Shown here piece after piece: positions 38,389-47,430 of a stretch of 64,000 nucleotides of DNA. The notes under the pieces were generated by a model, which saw nothing but the letters and a program-made list of their open reading frames with translations, did no database searches and was not told the origin of the DNA. This DNA comes from JAAYKT01 sp964408955 (lineage in GTDB: Bacteria; Bacillota; Clostridia; Lutisporales; Lutisporaceae). The position numbers were made by a program, and so were the translations under genes. Location: assembly GCA_964408955.1 (NCBI GenBank), contig CAYPBK010000005.1:22407-86406 (forward strand). The letters are read 5' to 3'. Every line of letters begins with the position of its first letter. Position 1 is the stretch's first letter.

Positions 38389-38492
38389 GTTTGATTTTTT
38401 TTGTAGAAAGATAGAAAATATTGTGATAGAATGAAAATAGTGTTTTTGAAAACAGCCATGGTTTAAAAAAAATTTTATACATGGGGGAATAT

Positions 38493-40172
38493 ATGCGAGA
38501 GCTAATTTTTGGACTCATAGGCGGCACAGCTTTGTTGATGTATGGCGTAGATATGATGGGAGAAGGTTTAGAAAAAGCATCCGGGGAAATGATGCGAAAG
38601 ATGTTGTCTGTACTTACAGATAAAATATGGGGTGCTTTTTTAGTAGGTGCTTTTCTAACTGCTCTAGTGCAAAGTAGTACAGCTATTACAGTCTTAACAG
38701 TAGGCTTTGTTAATGCAGGTCTCATGAAATTGCCGCAAGCAATAGGAATAATTTACGGTGCAAACATCGGAACGACAATTACAGCACAATTAATGGCATT
38801 TAGTTTTAGTTTTAAACTAACGGAAATTGCTTTACCAATTCTAGGAATAGGATTTAGTATTAACCATTTTGCGAAGAATAAGACACTGCAAAGTATAGGC
38901 GATGCTTTAATGGGCTTTGGTATTATGTTTCTCGGCCTTAAAATTCTTAACGAAGGGATACCTTTTATGAAGGAGGATCCTACACTTAGATTTTTCTTTG
39001 AAAACTATGCATCAATTCCTATCATCGGTATATTATTGGGTATTGTCGCAACTGCATTAGTACATAGTAGCGCCGCTACAGTTGGTTTAGTAATAATATT
39101 AGGACAAGCAGGACTCATTGATCTTAAAGCAGCAATTTGTATAATGCTGGGTGATAATATAGGAACTTGCGTAACTGCTCAATTTGCAAGTTTGACAGGA
39201 ACTATAAATGCAAGAAGAACAGCATGGGCACATACAATATTTAATAGTGTAGGTGTTTTATTAGTAGCTTTGATTTTGCCTTATTTTGTCCAGATAATAG
39301 AAACAGTCACATTCTTTTTACAGCCTAATGGGGGGATAAGTTCTCAAATAGCTAATTCACATACTTTCTTTAATCTATTTACAGCTTTGGCATTCCTTCC
39401 GATTACAAAGCATTATGTTAAATTCCTCGAAACTGTAATAAAAAGCAAAGGTTTAGATCATGAAACTCATACAATATATCTGGATAAACTTTTACTGGAC
39501 TCACCCTCTGCTGCATTTCAGGCTTCTATATCAGAAATAATTAGAGGAGCCGAGATAGGGAGATATATGGTTTTTAATGCCATGGAAGTATTTTTTGATA
39601 ATAATGTTAAAAAATTAGATTTAATATATAAAGATGAAGATACTCTTAATCTGCTTCAAAAGGATATAACAATGTATATCGTAGAAATATCAAAACAACC
39701 TTTATCTGATGCGGGCTCTATAATGGTACCGGCTATGATAAACAGCATAAATAATATTGAGCGGATAGGTGACCATACTATTGATTTAACTAAAATAATT
39801 AAAAGCAAAATTGACAAAAACTTGATTTTTTCTGAAGCTGCAATGGACGAAATAAAACATTTAAAAGAAATGGTGTTATGGATGTATGATAACACAATAG
39901 TTACTTTAAAGGAAAATAAAACTGAGCTTATACAATCCACCTCAGAATTAGAGGATAAAGTTGATGAAATGTGCAAGCAGTTAGAAAAATCTCATATCAA
40001 AAGACTTGAAGAAGGCAAATGCTATATAGAGTCAGGGGTTGTTTTCCTTGATATCGTAAGTCATTTTGAAAGGATTGCAGATCATATAAATAAAGTAAGC
40101 TTACTTTCTAAGGATGAACTGCAAGGCGTTTTGAGAATAAGCGATAAGCATCCGTCTAATTTGGATGACTAA
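38493..40172 (+). CDS. Na/Pi cotransporter II-related protein with PhoU-like domain
   Basis: The ~559-residue protein carries two inverted Na_Pi_cotrans repeats, marked by ALVQSSTAIT and ALVHSSAATVG, in about eight membrane segments. A C-terminal PhoU-like helical domain (about 340-540, NNIERIGDHTIDL and HFERIADHINKV) follows. It should take up or release phosphate coupled to sodium, with the PhoU-like part regulating it. The ATG at 38493 is five bases from GGGGG; an ATG at 38481 lies ahead of it. No other phosphate gene is adjacent. Confidence 0.9.
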   Translation: MRELIFGLIGGTALLMYGVDMMGEGLEKASGEMMRKMLSVLTDKIWGAFLVGAFLTALVQSSTAITVLTVGFVNAGLMKLPQAIGIIYGANIGTTITAQLMAFSFSFKLTEIALPILGIGFSINHFAKNKTLQSIGDALMGFGIMFLGLKILNEGIPFMKEDPTLRFFFENYASIPIIGILLGIVATALVHSSAATVGLVIILGQAGLIDLKAAICIMLGDNIGTCVTAQFASLTGTINARRTAWAHTIFNSVGVLLVALILPYFVQIIETVTFFLQPNGGISSQIANSHTFFNLFTALAFLPITKHYVKFLETVIKSKGLDHETHTIYLDKLLLDSPSAAFQASISEIIRGAEIGRYMVFNAMEVFFDNNVKKLDLIYKDEDTLNLLQKDITMYIVEISKQPLSDAGSIMVPAMINSINNIERIGDHTIDLTKIIKSKIDKNLIFSEAAMDEIKHLKEMVLWMYDNTIVTLKENKTELIQSTSELEDKVDEMCKQLEKSHIKRLEEGKCYIESGVVFLDIVSHFERIADHINKVSLLSKDELQGVLRISDKHPSNLDD

Positions 40173-40199
40173 AAAATTTTAGGAGTATTAATAATATAA

Positions 40200-40946
40200 A
40201 TGTGGGGTAGGTACTTTAGTGTATATTATTCAGGTGAAGACTTTACAATGTTTTCAAAACCTCATTTAGTTTCACTTTTCATTATTCTTATAGTCGCTAT
40301 TTTGTCTTATACTTTTTCACAAAGGGTTAAATTGTGGAAGAATGAAAAGCTGCTCAGATATGCTTTGTCTTTTTCCTTAATAGCTACAGAGCTTTCTTTT
40401 CAAGTATGGTGTTTAATTAAAAATATTTGGACACCGGAGTATAATTTGCCGTTTCATTTATGTTCGGCGTCGACTATATTATGTGCAATAATGCTCTTTA
40501 AAAATAACTATAAGGTATATAAGCTGACGTATTTCTGGGGACTTTTCGGAGCAATGCAAGCATTGATAACACCGGATTTAAGTGGATATAACTATCCTCA
40601 TTACGTTTTTTTTAAATTTTTTATTCTACATGGACTCATAATTATATCAGTGCTATATGTAACCTTCATCAATGACTTTAAACTCAGTTTTAATGATGTA
40701 TTAAATGCGTTTTATATTACTAATCTTTTTGCTATTTTTGTAATCCCTGTAAATGTTTTGACTAAAGGCAACTATTTATTTCTGTGTAGAAAACCTGAGG
40801 TGGCAACAATACTAAATTTTTTTGATTCATGGCCGTGGTATATAATATTTTTAGAAATAATAGTTTTTTTAGCATATTTTATTCTCTATTTGCCATTTAT
40901 AATTAATAAAAGGATTGTTAATGTTATTGACAAAGAGTACGAATAA
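40200..40946 (+). CDS. YwaF-like (TIGR02206) membrane protein
   Basis: The 248-residue integral membrane protein has about six to seven segments. The family marks are the start FSKPHLVSLFIILI, NLPFHLCSASTIL and the central WGLFGAMQALITPDLSG with HYVFFKFFILHG. The function of this Firmicutes family is not established. The ribosome site AGGAG lies 14 bases before the ATG, further than usual. It follows the phosphate transporter by 27 bases and could share its message. Confidence 0.8.
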   Translation: MWGRYFSVYYSGEDFTMFSKPHLVSLFIILIVAILSYTFSQRVKLWKNEKLLRYALSFSLIATELSFQVWCLIKNIWTPEYNLPFHLCSASTILCAIMLFKNNYKVYKLTYFWGLFGAMQALITPDLSGYNYPHYVFFKFFILHGLIIISVLYVTFINDFKLSFNDVLNAFYITNLFAIFVIPVNVLTKGNYLFLCRKPEVATILNFFDSWPWYIIFLEIIVFLAYFILYLPFIINKRIVNVIDKEYE

Positions 40947-40974
40947 TCATATTATGATAATAATTAAATAACGA

Positions 40975-41240
40975 GACTTGATGATGGGAAGCAAGTAGGT
41001 GCAAGTACAGATTCAAAGAGAACTGCTGGTGCTGTGAATGCAGTAATTATGATTGCGCTGAATGGATCCTTAAAAGTTATAGTGAATTAATAGTAGCTAT
41101 TAACGTTTGCTTTACGTTATAAAAGCAGGGTATTAGTTAGTTAAGCTCTAGTATCTTTAATAAGGAAAAGCATTTGCTTTTTAAACATAGGTGGCACCGC
41201 GAATATCGCCCTATAGAATATTTCTATAGGGTTTAATTTA
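40975..41240 (+). ncRNA. T-box leader riboswitch of trpS (tRNA-Trp)
   Basis: The T-box sequence AGGTGGCACCGCG (41189-41201) is followed by a perfect terminator stem CCCTATAGAA/TTCTATAGGG (41209-41231) and a T-rich tail. Upstream, a long stem I region contains AAAGAGAACTGC and a likely specifier loop GAATGGATCC with the Trp codon TGG at 41063-41065. Uncharged tRNA-Trp would stabilise the antiterminator and turn on trpS. Confidence 0.92.
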
Positions 41241-41325
41241 TTTATTAGGTTTTGATAGTTAATGCTAACTTTATAAAAGTGAAGAATAGATGTTTTTTAA
41301 AACAAAAATATGGAGGTGTGTTAAT

Positions 41326-42327
41326 TTGGAAACAAAGAATAAGAAAATTTCATTTAGCGGTATTCAGCCTTCCGGAGATTTAACAATAGGAAATTATTTG
41401 GGAGCTATAAAAAACTGGGTTTCATTGCAGGAGGAATTTTATGCATATTATTGCGTCGTCGATTTGCATGCCCTTACAGTGAGGCAGGACCCTAAAGAGT
41501 TAAGGGAAAGAACTTTAAAAAATCTGGCTATTTATATTGCTTCCGGTTTAGATCCGGATAATAATACGTTATTTATTCAATCTCATGTTCCTGCCCACAG
41601 CGAGGCGTCTTGGCTTTTAAACTGTTTTTGCTATTTTGGTGAGCTGAGCCGAATGACCCAATATAAAGACAAGTCCCAAAAAGTCGGTGAAAGTGTAAGC
41701 GCCGGTTTGTTTACTTATCCGGTTTTAATGGCGGCAGATATTTTACTATATGATACCAATGTTGTCCCCGTGGGAAATGATCAAAAACAGCATGTAGAAT
41801 TAGCCAGAGATATTGCCATTAGATTCAACAATTTATTTAGCCCTACATTTGTAATACCGGAGCCATATATATCAGGGAGCGGTGCAAAAATAATGGATTT
41901 GCAAAACCCCACTAAAAAGATGTCTAAATCTGTAGATAATCCAAATGGCTATATTCTAATATTAGATCCTCCAAATACAATAAGAAAAAAAATCAATAGA
42001 GCTGTAACGGACGATATCGGAGTTGTAAGATATAGGGAAGAGCAGCCGGGTGTAAGTAACCTTATAAGTATTTTAAGCGCCATAACCCAGTTAAGCCCTG
42101 AGGAAGTTGAAAAAAAATATGACGGAATCGGATATGCAAGCCTTAAGGAGGACACAGCTCAAGCCCTAATAGAAGAATTGGAGCCGGTACAAAAGCGAGT
42201 TAGAGAGATTCTAGACGATAAAGCCTACTTGCAAAATATATATAACAGCAGCGCCGACAGAGCAAACTATGTGGCAAATAAAACTCTTAGAAAAATGCAA
42301 AAAAAGCTGGGTTTAATAATACGATAA
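41326..42327 (+). CDS. trpS: Tryptophanyl-tRNA synthetase
   Basis: The 333-residue class I synthetase attaches tryptophan to its tRNA. The first ATP motif is PSGDLTIGNYLG and the second PTKKMSKSVDNP. The TTG at 41326 follows GGAGGTG by seven bases and gives the expected N-terminus (KKISFSGIQPSG); an upstream in-frame start would lie before that site. A T-box leader controls it, and a terminator follows. Confidence 0.97.
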   Translation: METKNKKISFSGIQPSGDLTIGNYLGAIKNWVSLQEEFYAYYCVVDLHALTVRQDPKELRERTLKNLAIYIASGLDPDNNTLFIQSHVPAHSEASWLLNCFCYFGELSRMTQYKDKSQKVGESVSAGLFTYPVLMAADILLYDTNVVPVGNDQKQHVELARDIAIRFNNLFSPTFVIPEPYISGSGAKIMDLQNPTKKMSKSVDNPNGYILILDPPNTIRKKINRAVTDDIGVVRYREEQPGVSNLISILSAITQLSPEEVEKKYDGIGYASLKEDTAQALIEELEPVQKRVREILDDKAYLQNIYNSSADRANYVANKTLRKMQKKLGLIIR

Positions 42328-42333
42328 TGATTA

Positions 42334-42367
42334 ACAGCTTCCCTAAATTAAAAGGGAAGCTGTCTTT
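42334..42367 (+). terminator. Terminator after trpS
   Basis: ACAGCTTCCCT pairs with AGGGAAGCTGT (11 bp). The tail CTTTAAAT is only moderately T-rich. Confidence 0.7.
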
Positions 42368-42369
42368 AA

Positions 42370-42415
42370 ATACAATATGCCTTCGACGGAATATATGCCG
42401 TGGGATATTTTTAAC
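42370..42415. repeat. Left part of a structured repeat unit
   Basis: TACAATATGCC, then CGGAATATATGCCGTG and GATATTTTT repeat at 42746-42791 with several base changes. The right half of this unit is missing here, and a copy of the 166-bp element follows at once. Confidence 0.65.
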
Positions 42416-42452
42416 GTTTCCATTCATGGTTCGTATAATTTTATTTTCTTGA

Positions 42453-42619
42453 TTATTAGTATTTGATAAAGATTGCATTGTGGAGAGGCTTAGAATCTGT
42501 TAGCGAAGTGGAGGATCAGTTGCGTCAACTGTTTGAGTGAAGCGAGTTTTGGCGCAACCCGGAACAAGCTTACAGACTATTAGCCTTGTAACTCCTGCAA
42601 TCGTATCAAATACTAATAA
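42453..42619. repeat. Dispersed ~166-bp element with inverted ends, copy 2
   Basis: The ends TTATTAGTATTTGATA (42453-42468) and TATCAAATACTAATAA (42604-42619) are perfect 16-base inverted repeats. Relative to copy 1 the left end changed A to G and the right end keeps the matching C, so pairing is preserved. The central GTTGCGTCAA/TTGGCGCAAC hairpin is unchanged. GATATTTTT occurs on both sides at some distance (42404 and 42656), possibly reflecting insertion into a structured repeat. Confidence 0.8.
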
Positions 42620-42655
42620 GCTACACTGATAAAAGTATAATGCTATATCCGAACA

Positions 42656-42727
42656 GATATTTTTGATTGCATCAAAAACGCACATGGCAGATTATATCAT
42701 GCAATTTCTTCGAAATTCATGATATTA
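42656..42727. repeat. Structured hairpin repeat, unit I
   Basis: TTTTTGAT-TGC-ATCAAAAA is a perfect hairpin, and ATCATGCAATTTC pairs with GAAATTCATGAT. The same 72 bases recur 123 bases later with compensatory changes. A separate perfect hairpin ATCCTCAT/ATGAGGAT lies between the units. Confidence 0.75.
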
Positions 42728-42778
42728 TATCCTCATAAATGAGGATACAATATGCCTCCGGCGGAATATATGCCGTGC

Positions 42779-42853
42779 GATATTTTTGACTGTGTCAAAA
42801 ACGCACATGGCAGATTATATCATGCAATTTCTTTGAAATTCATGATATAATGT
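42779..42853. repeat. Structured hairpin repeat, unit II
   Basis: TTTTTGAC-TGT-GTCAAAAA replaces the GAT/ATC of unit I by GAC/GTC. The outer GCCGTGCG/CGCACATGGC and the ATTATATCATG/CATGATATAAT stem also pair. It ends about 70 bases before the phosphatase start, so it would lie in that gene's leader or mark an upstream transcript end. Confidence 0.75.
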
Positions 42854-42923
42854 TTAAATAAGTTGTTTTTTTTAATGGTAGGAGCAGTAAATTGTGGTAT
42901 AGATGAACGGGAGATGTGGAAAT

Positions 42924-43604
42924 ATGCGGTTATACCTTACTAGACACGGACAAACACTTTGGAATTTAGAAGGAAGATTTCAAGGCTGGAACGATTCACC
43001 TTTAAGCGAAAAAGGAAAATCCAATGCTAAAGCCCTGGGAGAAAGATTGAAGGATATTTGCTTTTATGAAGTATATTCAAGCTCCGTAGGAAGAGCGATG
43101 GATACGGCATGTATTATAAGCGGCATTGATTCTAAACAATTGATACAGGATGATGATTTAAGAGAGATAAATTTAGGTTCCTGGGAAGGAAAATCAGTAA
43201 AAGAGGTTAAGGAGAAGTTTCCTAAAGAGTACGATGATTTTTGGCATAATCCTCATTTATATAAAAGGGTTGGCTCAGAATCTTATTATGATGTACAAAA
43301 AAGGGCGTTAAAATCCATTAATAAAATTATAGATAAAAATAAAAATACCGAGAGAAATATACTGGTGGTAACCCATACAATTACATTAAAAACCATAATG
43401 GCTTATTTTGAAAACAGAGATTTTAAAAATTTATGGGATGCACCGTTTATATATGATACCTCCCTAAGTTTGGTTGAGATAAATAATAATAGGAGTAAAA
43501 TTATTTTACATGGTGATATATCTCATTTGCCGGATTTAGAGGGCTACGAATTTTTAAAAAAGAGTGAAATTTTTAATGATAAACTTGAAAGCGAGGTAGA
43601 GTAA
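42924..43604 (+). CDS. Histidine phosphatase family protein (GpmB/CobC-like)
   Basis: The ~226-residue phosphatase has the RHG nucleophile motif YLTRHGQTLWN at the N-terminus, LREINLGSWEGK in the middle and VVTHTITLK with the second catalytic histidine. Members of the family remove phosphate from sugar phosphates, nucleotides or cobalamin precursors. The start at 42924 gives the usual RHG-proximal N-terminus; an ATG at 42903 lies before the weak GGGAG site. It overlaps the next gene by one base. Confidence 0.88.
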   Translation: MRLYLTRHGQTLWNLEGRFQGWNDSPLSEKGKSNAKALGERLKDICFYEVYSSSVGRAMDTACIISGIDSKQLIQDDDLREINLGSWEGKSVKEVKEKFPKEYDDFWHNPHLYKRVGSESYYDVQKRALKSINKIIDKNKNTERNILVVTHTITLKTIMAYFENRDFKNLWDAPFIYDTSLSLVEINNNRSKIILHGDISHLPDLEGYEFLKKSEIFNDKLESEVE

Positions 43605-44521
43605 TGGAAAAGAAGAATTATGGATTATTAGCCTATATACTGGTATGTATAATATGGGGTTCTACATATTTAGCTATAAGAATAGGCGTTCAGAGCATGC
43701 CTCCATTTTTATTTGCCGGCATAAGATTCATTATAGCCGGTAGCATAATTTTGATTTATTCTCATATTAAAAAACTAGAATTTCCTAAAGGATTTAATGA
43801 ATATTGGAAGATTGCTGTAGTAGGTTTATTTTTACTTGCCGGCAGCAACTCTTTAGTTGTTTTAGCCGAATTAAGGATAAATTCCAGTACCGCTGCGCTG
43901 CTTCTAGCTTTGATACCGGTATTTATGGCAATTATCGAACAATTTATTCCCGGAGGAAGTAAAATCAGTATTTTTGGCTGGTTTGGAATGCTTTTAGGAT
44001 TTATTGGCGTTGGTATATTATCTCTCAGCGGGGGCAGCGAATTCGATATGGATGTCATCGGAATAATATTATTAATTTTTGCTTGTTTGGCGTGGGCTTC
44101 AGGTTCAGTCTATTCAAAAAGAACAGTATTTACCGGTTCTATTGTGACACAAATAGGAATCCAAATGTTTGCCGGTGGTTCTGCCCAAACAATCATGGGA
44201 ATAATAACGGGAGAGGTTTCAAGGTTTAAATACGATCCTACGGGAGTAGCAGCTATGCTATACCTTATACTTATAGGATCATTAGTAGGGTATACATCTT
44301 ATATTTATCTAATAAGCGTATGGCCTATTTCCAAAGCCGGCACCTATGCTTATGTTAATCCTGTAGTGGCAATGTTTCTTGGATGGTTTATTTTGCACGA
44401 ACAAATAAGGATAAATAATATTATTTCTGCAGCTTTAATACTGACGGGTGTATTAATTGTTCAAAAAGCAAAAGTAATTGTGGAAACTAATGAATCCACT
44501 AATAATATCAAAGCAGAGTAA
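43604..44521 (+). CDS. EamA/DMT-family transporter
   Basis: The 305-residue protein has ten predicted membrane segments in two EamA repeats (LVCIIWGSTYLAIRIGV and LLIFACLAWASGSVYSK). It is a likely metabolite exporter in the YdcZ/RhaT superfamily and is only distantly like the protein at 12563. Start and stop overlaps with the phosphatase gene, and a 20-base gap to the MBL gene, suggest one transcript. Confidence 0.9.
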   Translation: MEKKNYGLLAYILVCIIWGSTYLAIRIGVQSMPPFLFAGIRFIIAGSIILIYSHIKKLEFPKGFNEYWKIAVVGLFLLAGSNSLVVLAELRINSSTAALLLALIPVFMAIIEQFIPGGSKISIFGWFGMLLGFIGVGILSLSGGSEFDMDVIGIILLIFACLAWASGSVYSKRTVFTGSIVTQIGIQMFAGGSAQTIMGIITGEVSRFKYDPTGVAAMLYLILIGSLVGYTSYIYLISVWPISKAGTYAYVNPVVAMFLGWFILHEQIRINNIISAALILTGVLIVQKAKVIVETNESTNNIKAE

Positions 44522-44541
44522 AGGATTAGGAGGAGGATTCT

Positions 44542-45378
44542 ATGAAACTAACAGTTTTAGTTGATAACAACACGCTAATTGACAGGTATTTTTTCGGTGA
44601 GCCCGGATTATCATTCTTGATTCAGGATAAGAATATGAATATATTATTTGATGTTGGATATTCTGATGCTTTTATTAAAAATGCTGAAAGCATGGATATA
44701 AACCTTCGTGATTTGGATTCCGTTGTTATTTCTCACGGACATATGGATCATACATGGGGATTATTCTATCTTATTAAGCAATACACAGAAGCAAAAATAG
44801 AGAGGCTCGGTTATAGAAAGCCGGAGCTCATAGCGCATCCTTGGACTTTTTTACCAAAGATTGTTCTTAATGAAGAAGAAATAGGGGCTATTATAACGGA
44901 AGATACTTTATCCAGACATTTTAATATGGCTTTAAGCAAAGAACCTGTATGGTTAAATGAGAATCTAGTTTTTCTTGGTGAAATTCTTAGAAGTAACGAT
45001 TTTGAAAACAAAAGCCCTATAGGGAAAGTATTGCATAATGAAGAGCCAAGTGATGATTATTTATTGGATGATACGGCGTTGGCATATAAATCTTCTCGGG
45101 GCTTGGTTATAATAACAGGATGCTCCCATGCAGGAATATGCAATATAATTGAATATGCAAAATTAGTATGCAAAGAAAATAAAATTGCAGATGTCATAGG
45201 AGGGTTTCATTTATTGAATCCGGACAAGGAAATACTTGAAAAAACATGTACTTATATTAAAAACAATAATATAATGACTCTACATCCTTGTCATTGCACT
45301 GATTTGAATTCAAAAATTGAACTCTCAAAGGTTTGTAAAATAAAAGAAGTTGGCGTTGGCACAGTTTTAAATTATTAA
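44542..45378 (+). CDS. MBL-fold metallo-hydrolase
   Basis: The 278-residue metallo-beta-lactamase-fold protein has the metal motif SHGHMDHTWG (HxHxDH), a later histidine in TGCSHAGI and a final HPCHCTD. This layout matches the group annotated as dihydropterin-type (methanopterin-related) or general MBL hydrolases. The substrate is unknown. GGAGGAGG precedes the ATG. Confidence 0.87.
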   Translation: MKLTVLVDNNTLIDRYFFGEPGLSFLIQDKNMNILFDVGYSDAFIKNAESMDINLRDLDSVVISHGHMDHTWGLFYLIKQYTEAKIERLGYRKPELIAHPWTFLPKIVLNEEEIGAIITEDTLSRHFNMALSKEPVWLNENLVFLGEILRSNDFENKSPIGKVLHNEEPSDDYLLDDTALAYKSSRGLVIITGCSHAGICNIIEYAKLVCKENKIADVIGGFHLLNPDKEILEKTCTYIKNNNIMTLHPCHCTDLNSKIELSKVCKIKEVGVGTVLNY

Positions 45379-45399
45379 TTTCATCAACGGAGGTATGGG

Positions 45400-47187
45400 A
45401 TGCTTCAACAAATTATTGTATTTATAGTCATTGCCATGACATTGGTTATGTTTATATACGGTAAAATAAGGTATGAATTTGTATCAATATCAGGTTTATT
45501 GATACTGACTGCTTTTGGAATAATTAAACCTGAGGAAACCTTTTCCGGGTTTAGTCATCCGGCTGTTATTACAGTTGCCTCTGTGCTAGTAATAAGTGCT
45601 GCGTTGATTAAATCAGGAATTGTAGAAAAATTCGTTGTTCTACTAAATGGTAAAACAGAAAACATTAATGTAAAAGCAGCGGGTTTAATGCTGGTAACGG
45701 CATCCTTGTCAGCCTTCATGAATAATATAGGAGCACTTGCATTAATAATGCCGGTTGCTTTACGCATAGCTAAGGATAGCAAAATTTCGCCATCTAAGCT
45801 TTTAATGCCTGTTTCTTTTGCCTCTTTATTAGGAGGAATGGTTACAGTAATCGGTACGCCGCCAAATCTTATTGTTTCGAACTACAGATTGCAAACAAAA
45901 GGCGTATCTTTTAACTTTTTTGATTTTACTCCTATAGGGGGTGCAATAGTTATACTTGGAGTTATTTTTATTATCTTCCTAGGTTTAAAGCTTATTCCGG
46001 AAAGAAAGAGTAAAAACGAAGAAGGGTTATTTAACATTGGCGAATATCTATCAGAAGCTGTTGTTACCGAGGCATCAAAAGTATCCGGTAAAAGAATAAG
46101 GGATTTTTTTGAATTATTTAAAGTAGAAGTAGAGATTTTAAGTATTATACGTAATAAATCAAAAATAATTATTCCAAAGCCAAATGAAAGGTTATTGCCG
46201 GGAGATGTTTTAATAATAAAAACTGATAGCCTTCAATTGAAGGGAGTTATAAACAGAACAGGTTTATCACTAAAAGGAGCTAAGTTGGATTTCCTGGATT
46301 CCGTACCTTATTTGAAATCCGATGAATTTACATTAGTGGAGGTAGTTTTAAGGGATGACTCTTTATTAATTGGGAGAACGGCTTTTGAAGTAAAGCTTAG
46401 AAATAGATATAATGTAAACCTGGTGGCAATATCGCGGAAGGGTCAGCTTAAAATAGGCAGGCTTAAATCCTTTGTATTTATGCCCGGAGATATTTTATTA
46501 CTACAGGCTCCAGTGAGCATATTACAGGATATATATCATAAATTAAGTTGTTTGCCTTTGGCTGAACGCAGTGTATACATAAATGTTGATAAAAAAAAGA
46601 GCAGCCAGTTTATGCCTTTAACTTTATTCGCATTAGGGATAATTATGACAACTTTAGGCTTACTGCCTGTGCAGATCGCATTTTCCTCAGTTGCGATTCT
46701 ACTGGTTATTTTAAAATTCATTTCCCCAAGAGAATTTTATGAAGCTATTGAATGGCCGACTATTTTACTTTTGGGAACTTTACTGCCTTTGGGGAACGCA
46801 CTACAAGTAAGCGGAGCGGCAGATACAATTGCAAATATGTTAACAAGATTATCTCTTTTTCTCACTCCTCTCTGGATGATTGTTATTCTAATGATAATTA
46901 CTATGGTAACAACTAATTTAATCAGCAGCACAGCAACTGCAATACTTATGGGACCCGTTGCTCTTAGCCTTGCCAAATCAATTGGAGTCTCTCCAGATCC
47001 TTTTCTTATGGGGGTTTGCATTGCGTCATCATCAGCATTTTTAACACCCATAGGTCATCAGTCAAATATGTTGGTAATGGGACCGGGCGGATACAAATTC
47101 ACAGATTATTGGAAGGTTGGATTGCCTCTGTGTGCGATGATTATCGCAGTAGGCGCTCCTTTAATATTACTGTTTTGGAAGCTATAG
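45400..47187 (+). CDS. SLC13/DASS-type anion permease with TrkA-C domains
   Basis: The 595-residue protein has two blocks of membrane helices around a soluble middle. The first block has the LSAFMNNIGALALIMPV hairpin and IGTPPNLIVSN; two RCK_C/TrkA-C domains span about residues 205-385; the second block ends with SSAFLTPIGHQSNMLV. It resembles sodium-coupled sulfate/dicarboxylate carriers (CitT/SLC13, YbiR-like). CGGAGG precedes the ATG by six bases. It ends the operon that starts at the phosphatase gene. Confidence 0.9.
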   Translation: MLQQIIVFIVIAMTLVMFIYGKIRYEFVSISGLLILTAFGIIKPEETFSGFSHPAVITVASVLVISAALIKSGIVEKFVVLLNGKTENINVKAAGLMLVTASLSAFMNNIGALALIMPVALRIAKDSKISPSKLLMPVSFASLLGGMVTVIGTPPNLIVSNYRLQTKGVSFNFFDFTPIGGAIVILGVIFIIFLGLKLIPERKSKNEEGLFNIGEYLSEAVVTEASKVSGKRIRDFFELFKVEVEILSIIRNKSKIIIPKPNERLLPGDVLIIKTDSLQLKGVINRTGLSLKGAKLDFLDSVPYLKSDEFTLVEVVLRDDSLLIGRTAFEVKLRNRYNVNLVAISRKGQLKIGRLKSFVFMPGDILLLQAPVSILQDIYHKLSCLPLAERSVYINVDKKKSSQFMPLTLFALGIIMTTLGLLPVQIAFSSVAILLVILKFISPREFYEAIEWPTILLLGTLLPLGNALQVSGAADTIANMLTRLSLFLTPLWMIVILMIITMVTTNLISSTATAILMGPVALSLAKSIGVSPDPFLMGVCIASSSAFLTPIGHQSNMLVMGPGGYKFTDYWKVGLPLCAMIIAVGAPLILLFWKL

Positions 47188-47188
47188 A

Positions 47189-47223
47189 AGCACCGGGGAC
47201 GGTTCTTTTTGCTTTATTGCCGA
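47189..47223 (+). repeat. GGGACGGTTCT-type short repeat, copy A
   Basis: AGCACCGGGGACGGTTCT followed by TTTTTGCTTTATTGCCG matches a sequence at 48454-48487 in the same direction. GGGGACGGTTCT is a widespread Firmicutes intergenic motif, often near mobile genes. The remaining ~200 bases before the next gene show nothing. Confidence 0.6.
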
Positions 47224-47430
47224 GATGTCCTGAGCAAGGATCGCATGGCTCAATATCCTTTATACACTTATAACTTTGTAGATAATGTACAGAATTCAAA
47301 AATTCAACCTGACGAAGAAGAACCTCCTGGGAGAATATTGGTGGGGAGGGAAAACCTTATTACTTATTAAGCTTTAAATTATTCCTGTGAATTCTTTGCC
47401 TTATGGTTTGGAAGCTTAAAAGGAAATTGT

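Noticed and set aside
42924..43604. Histidine phosphatase as the glycolytic phosphoglycerate mutase
   Set aside because: The archaeal-type cofactor-independent mutase at 24431 is the better candidate, and this sequence looks like the broad GpmB/CobC phosphatase group.
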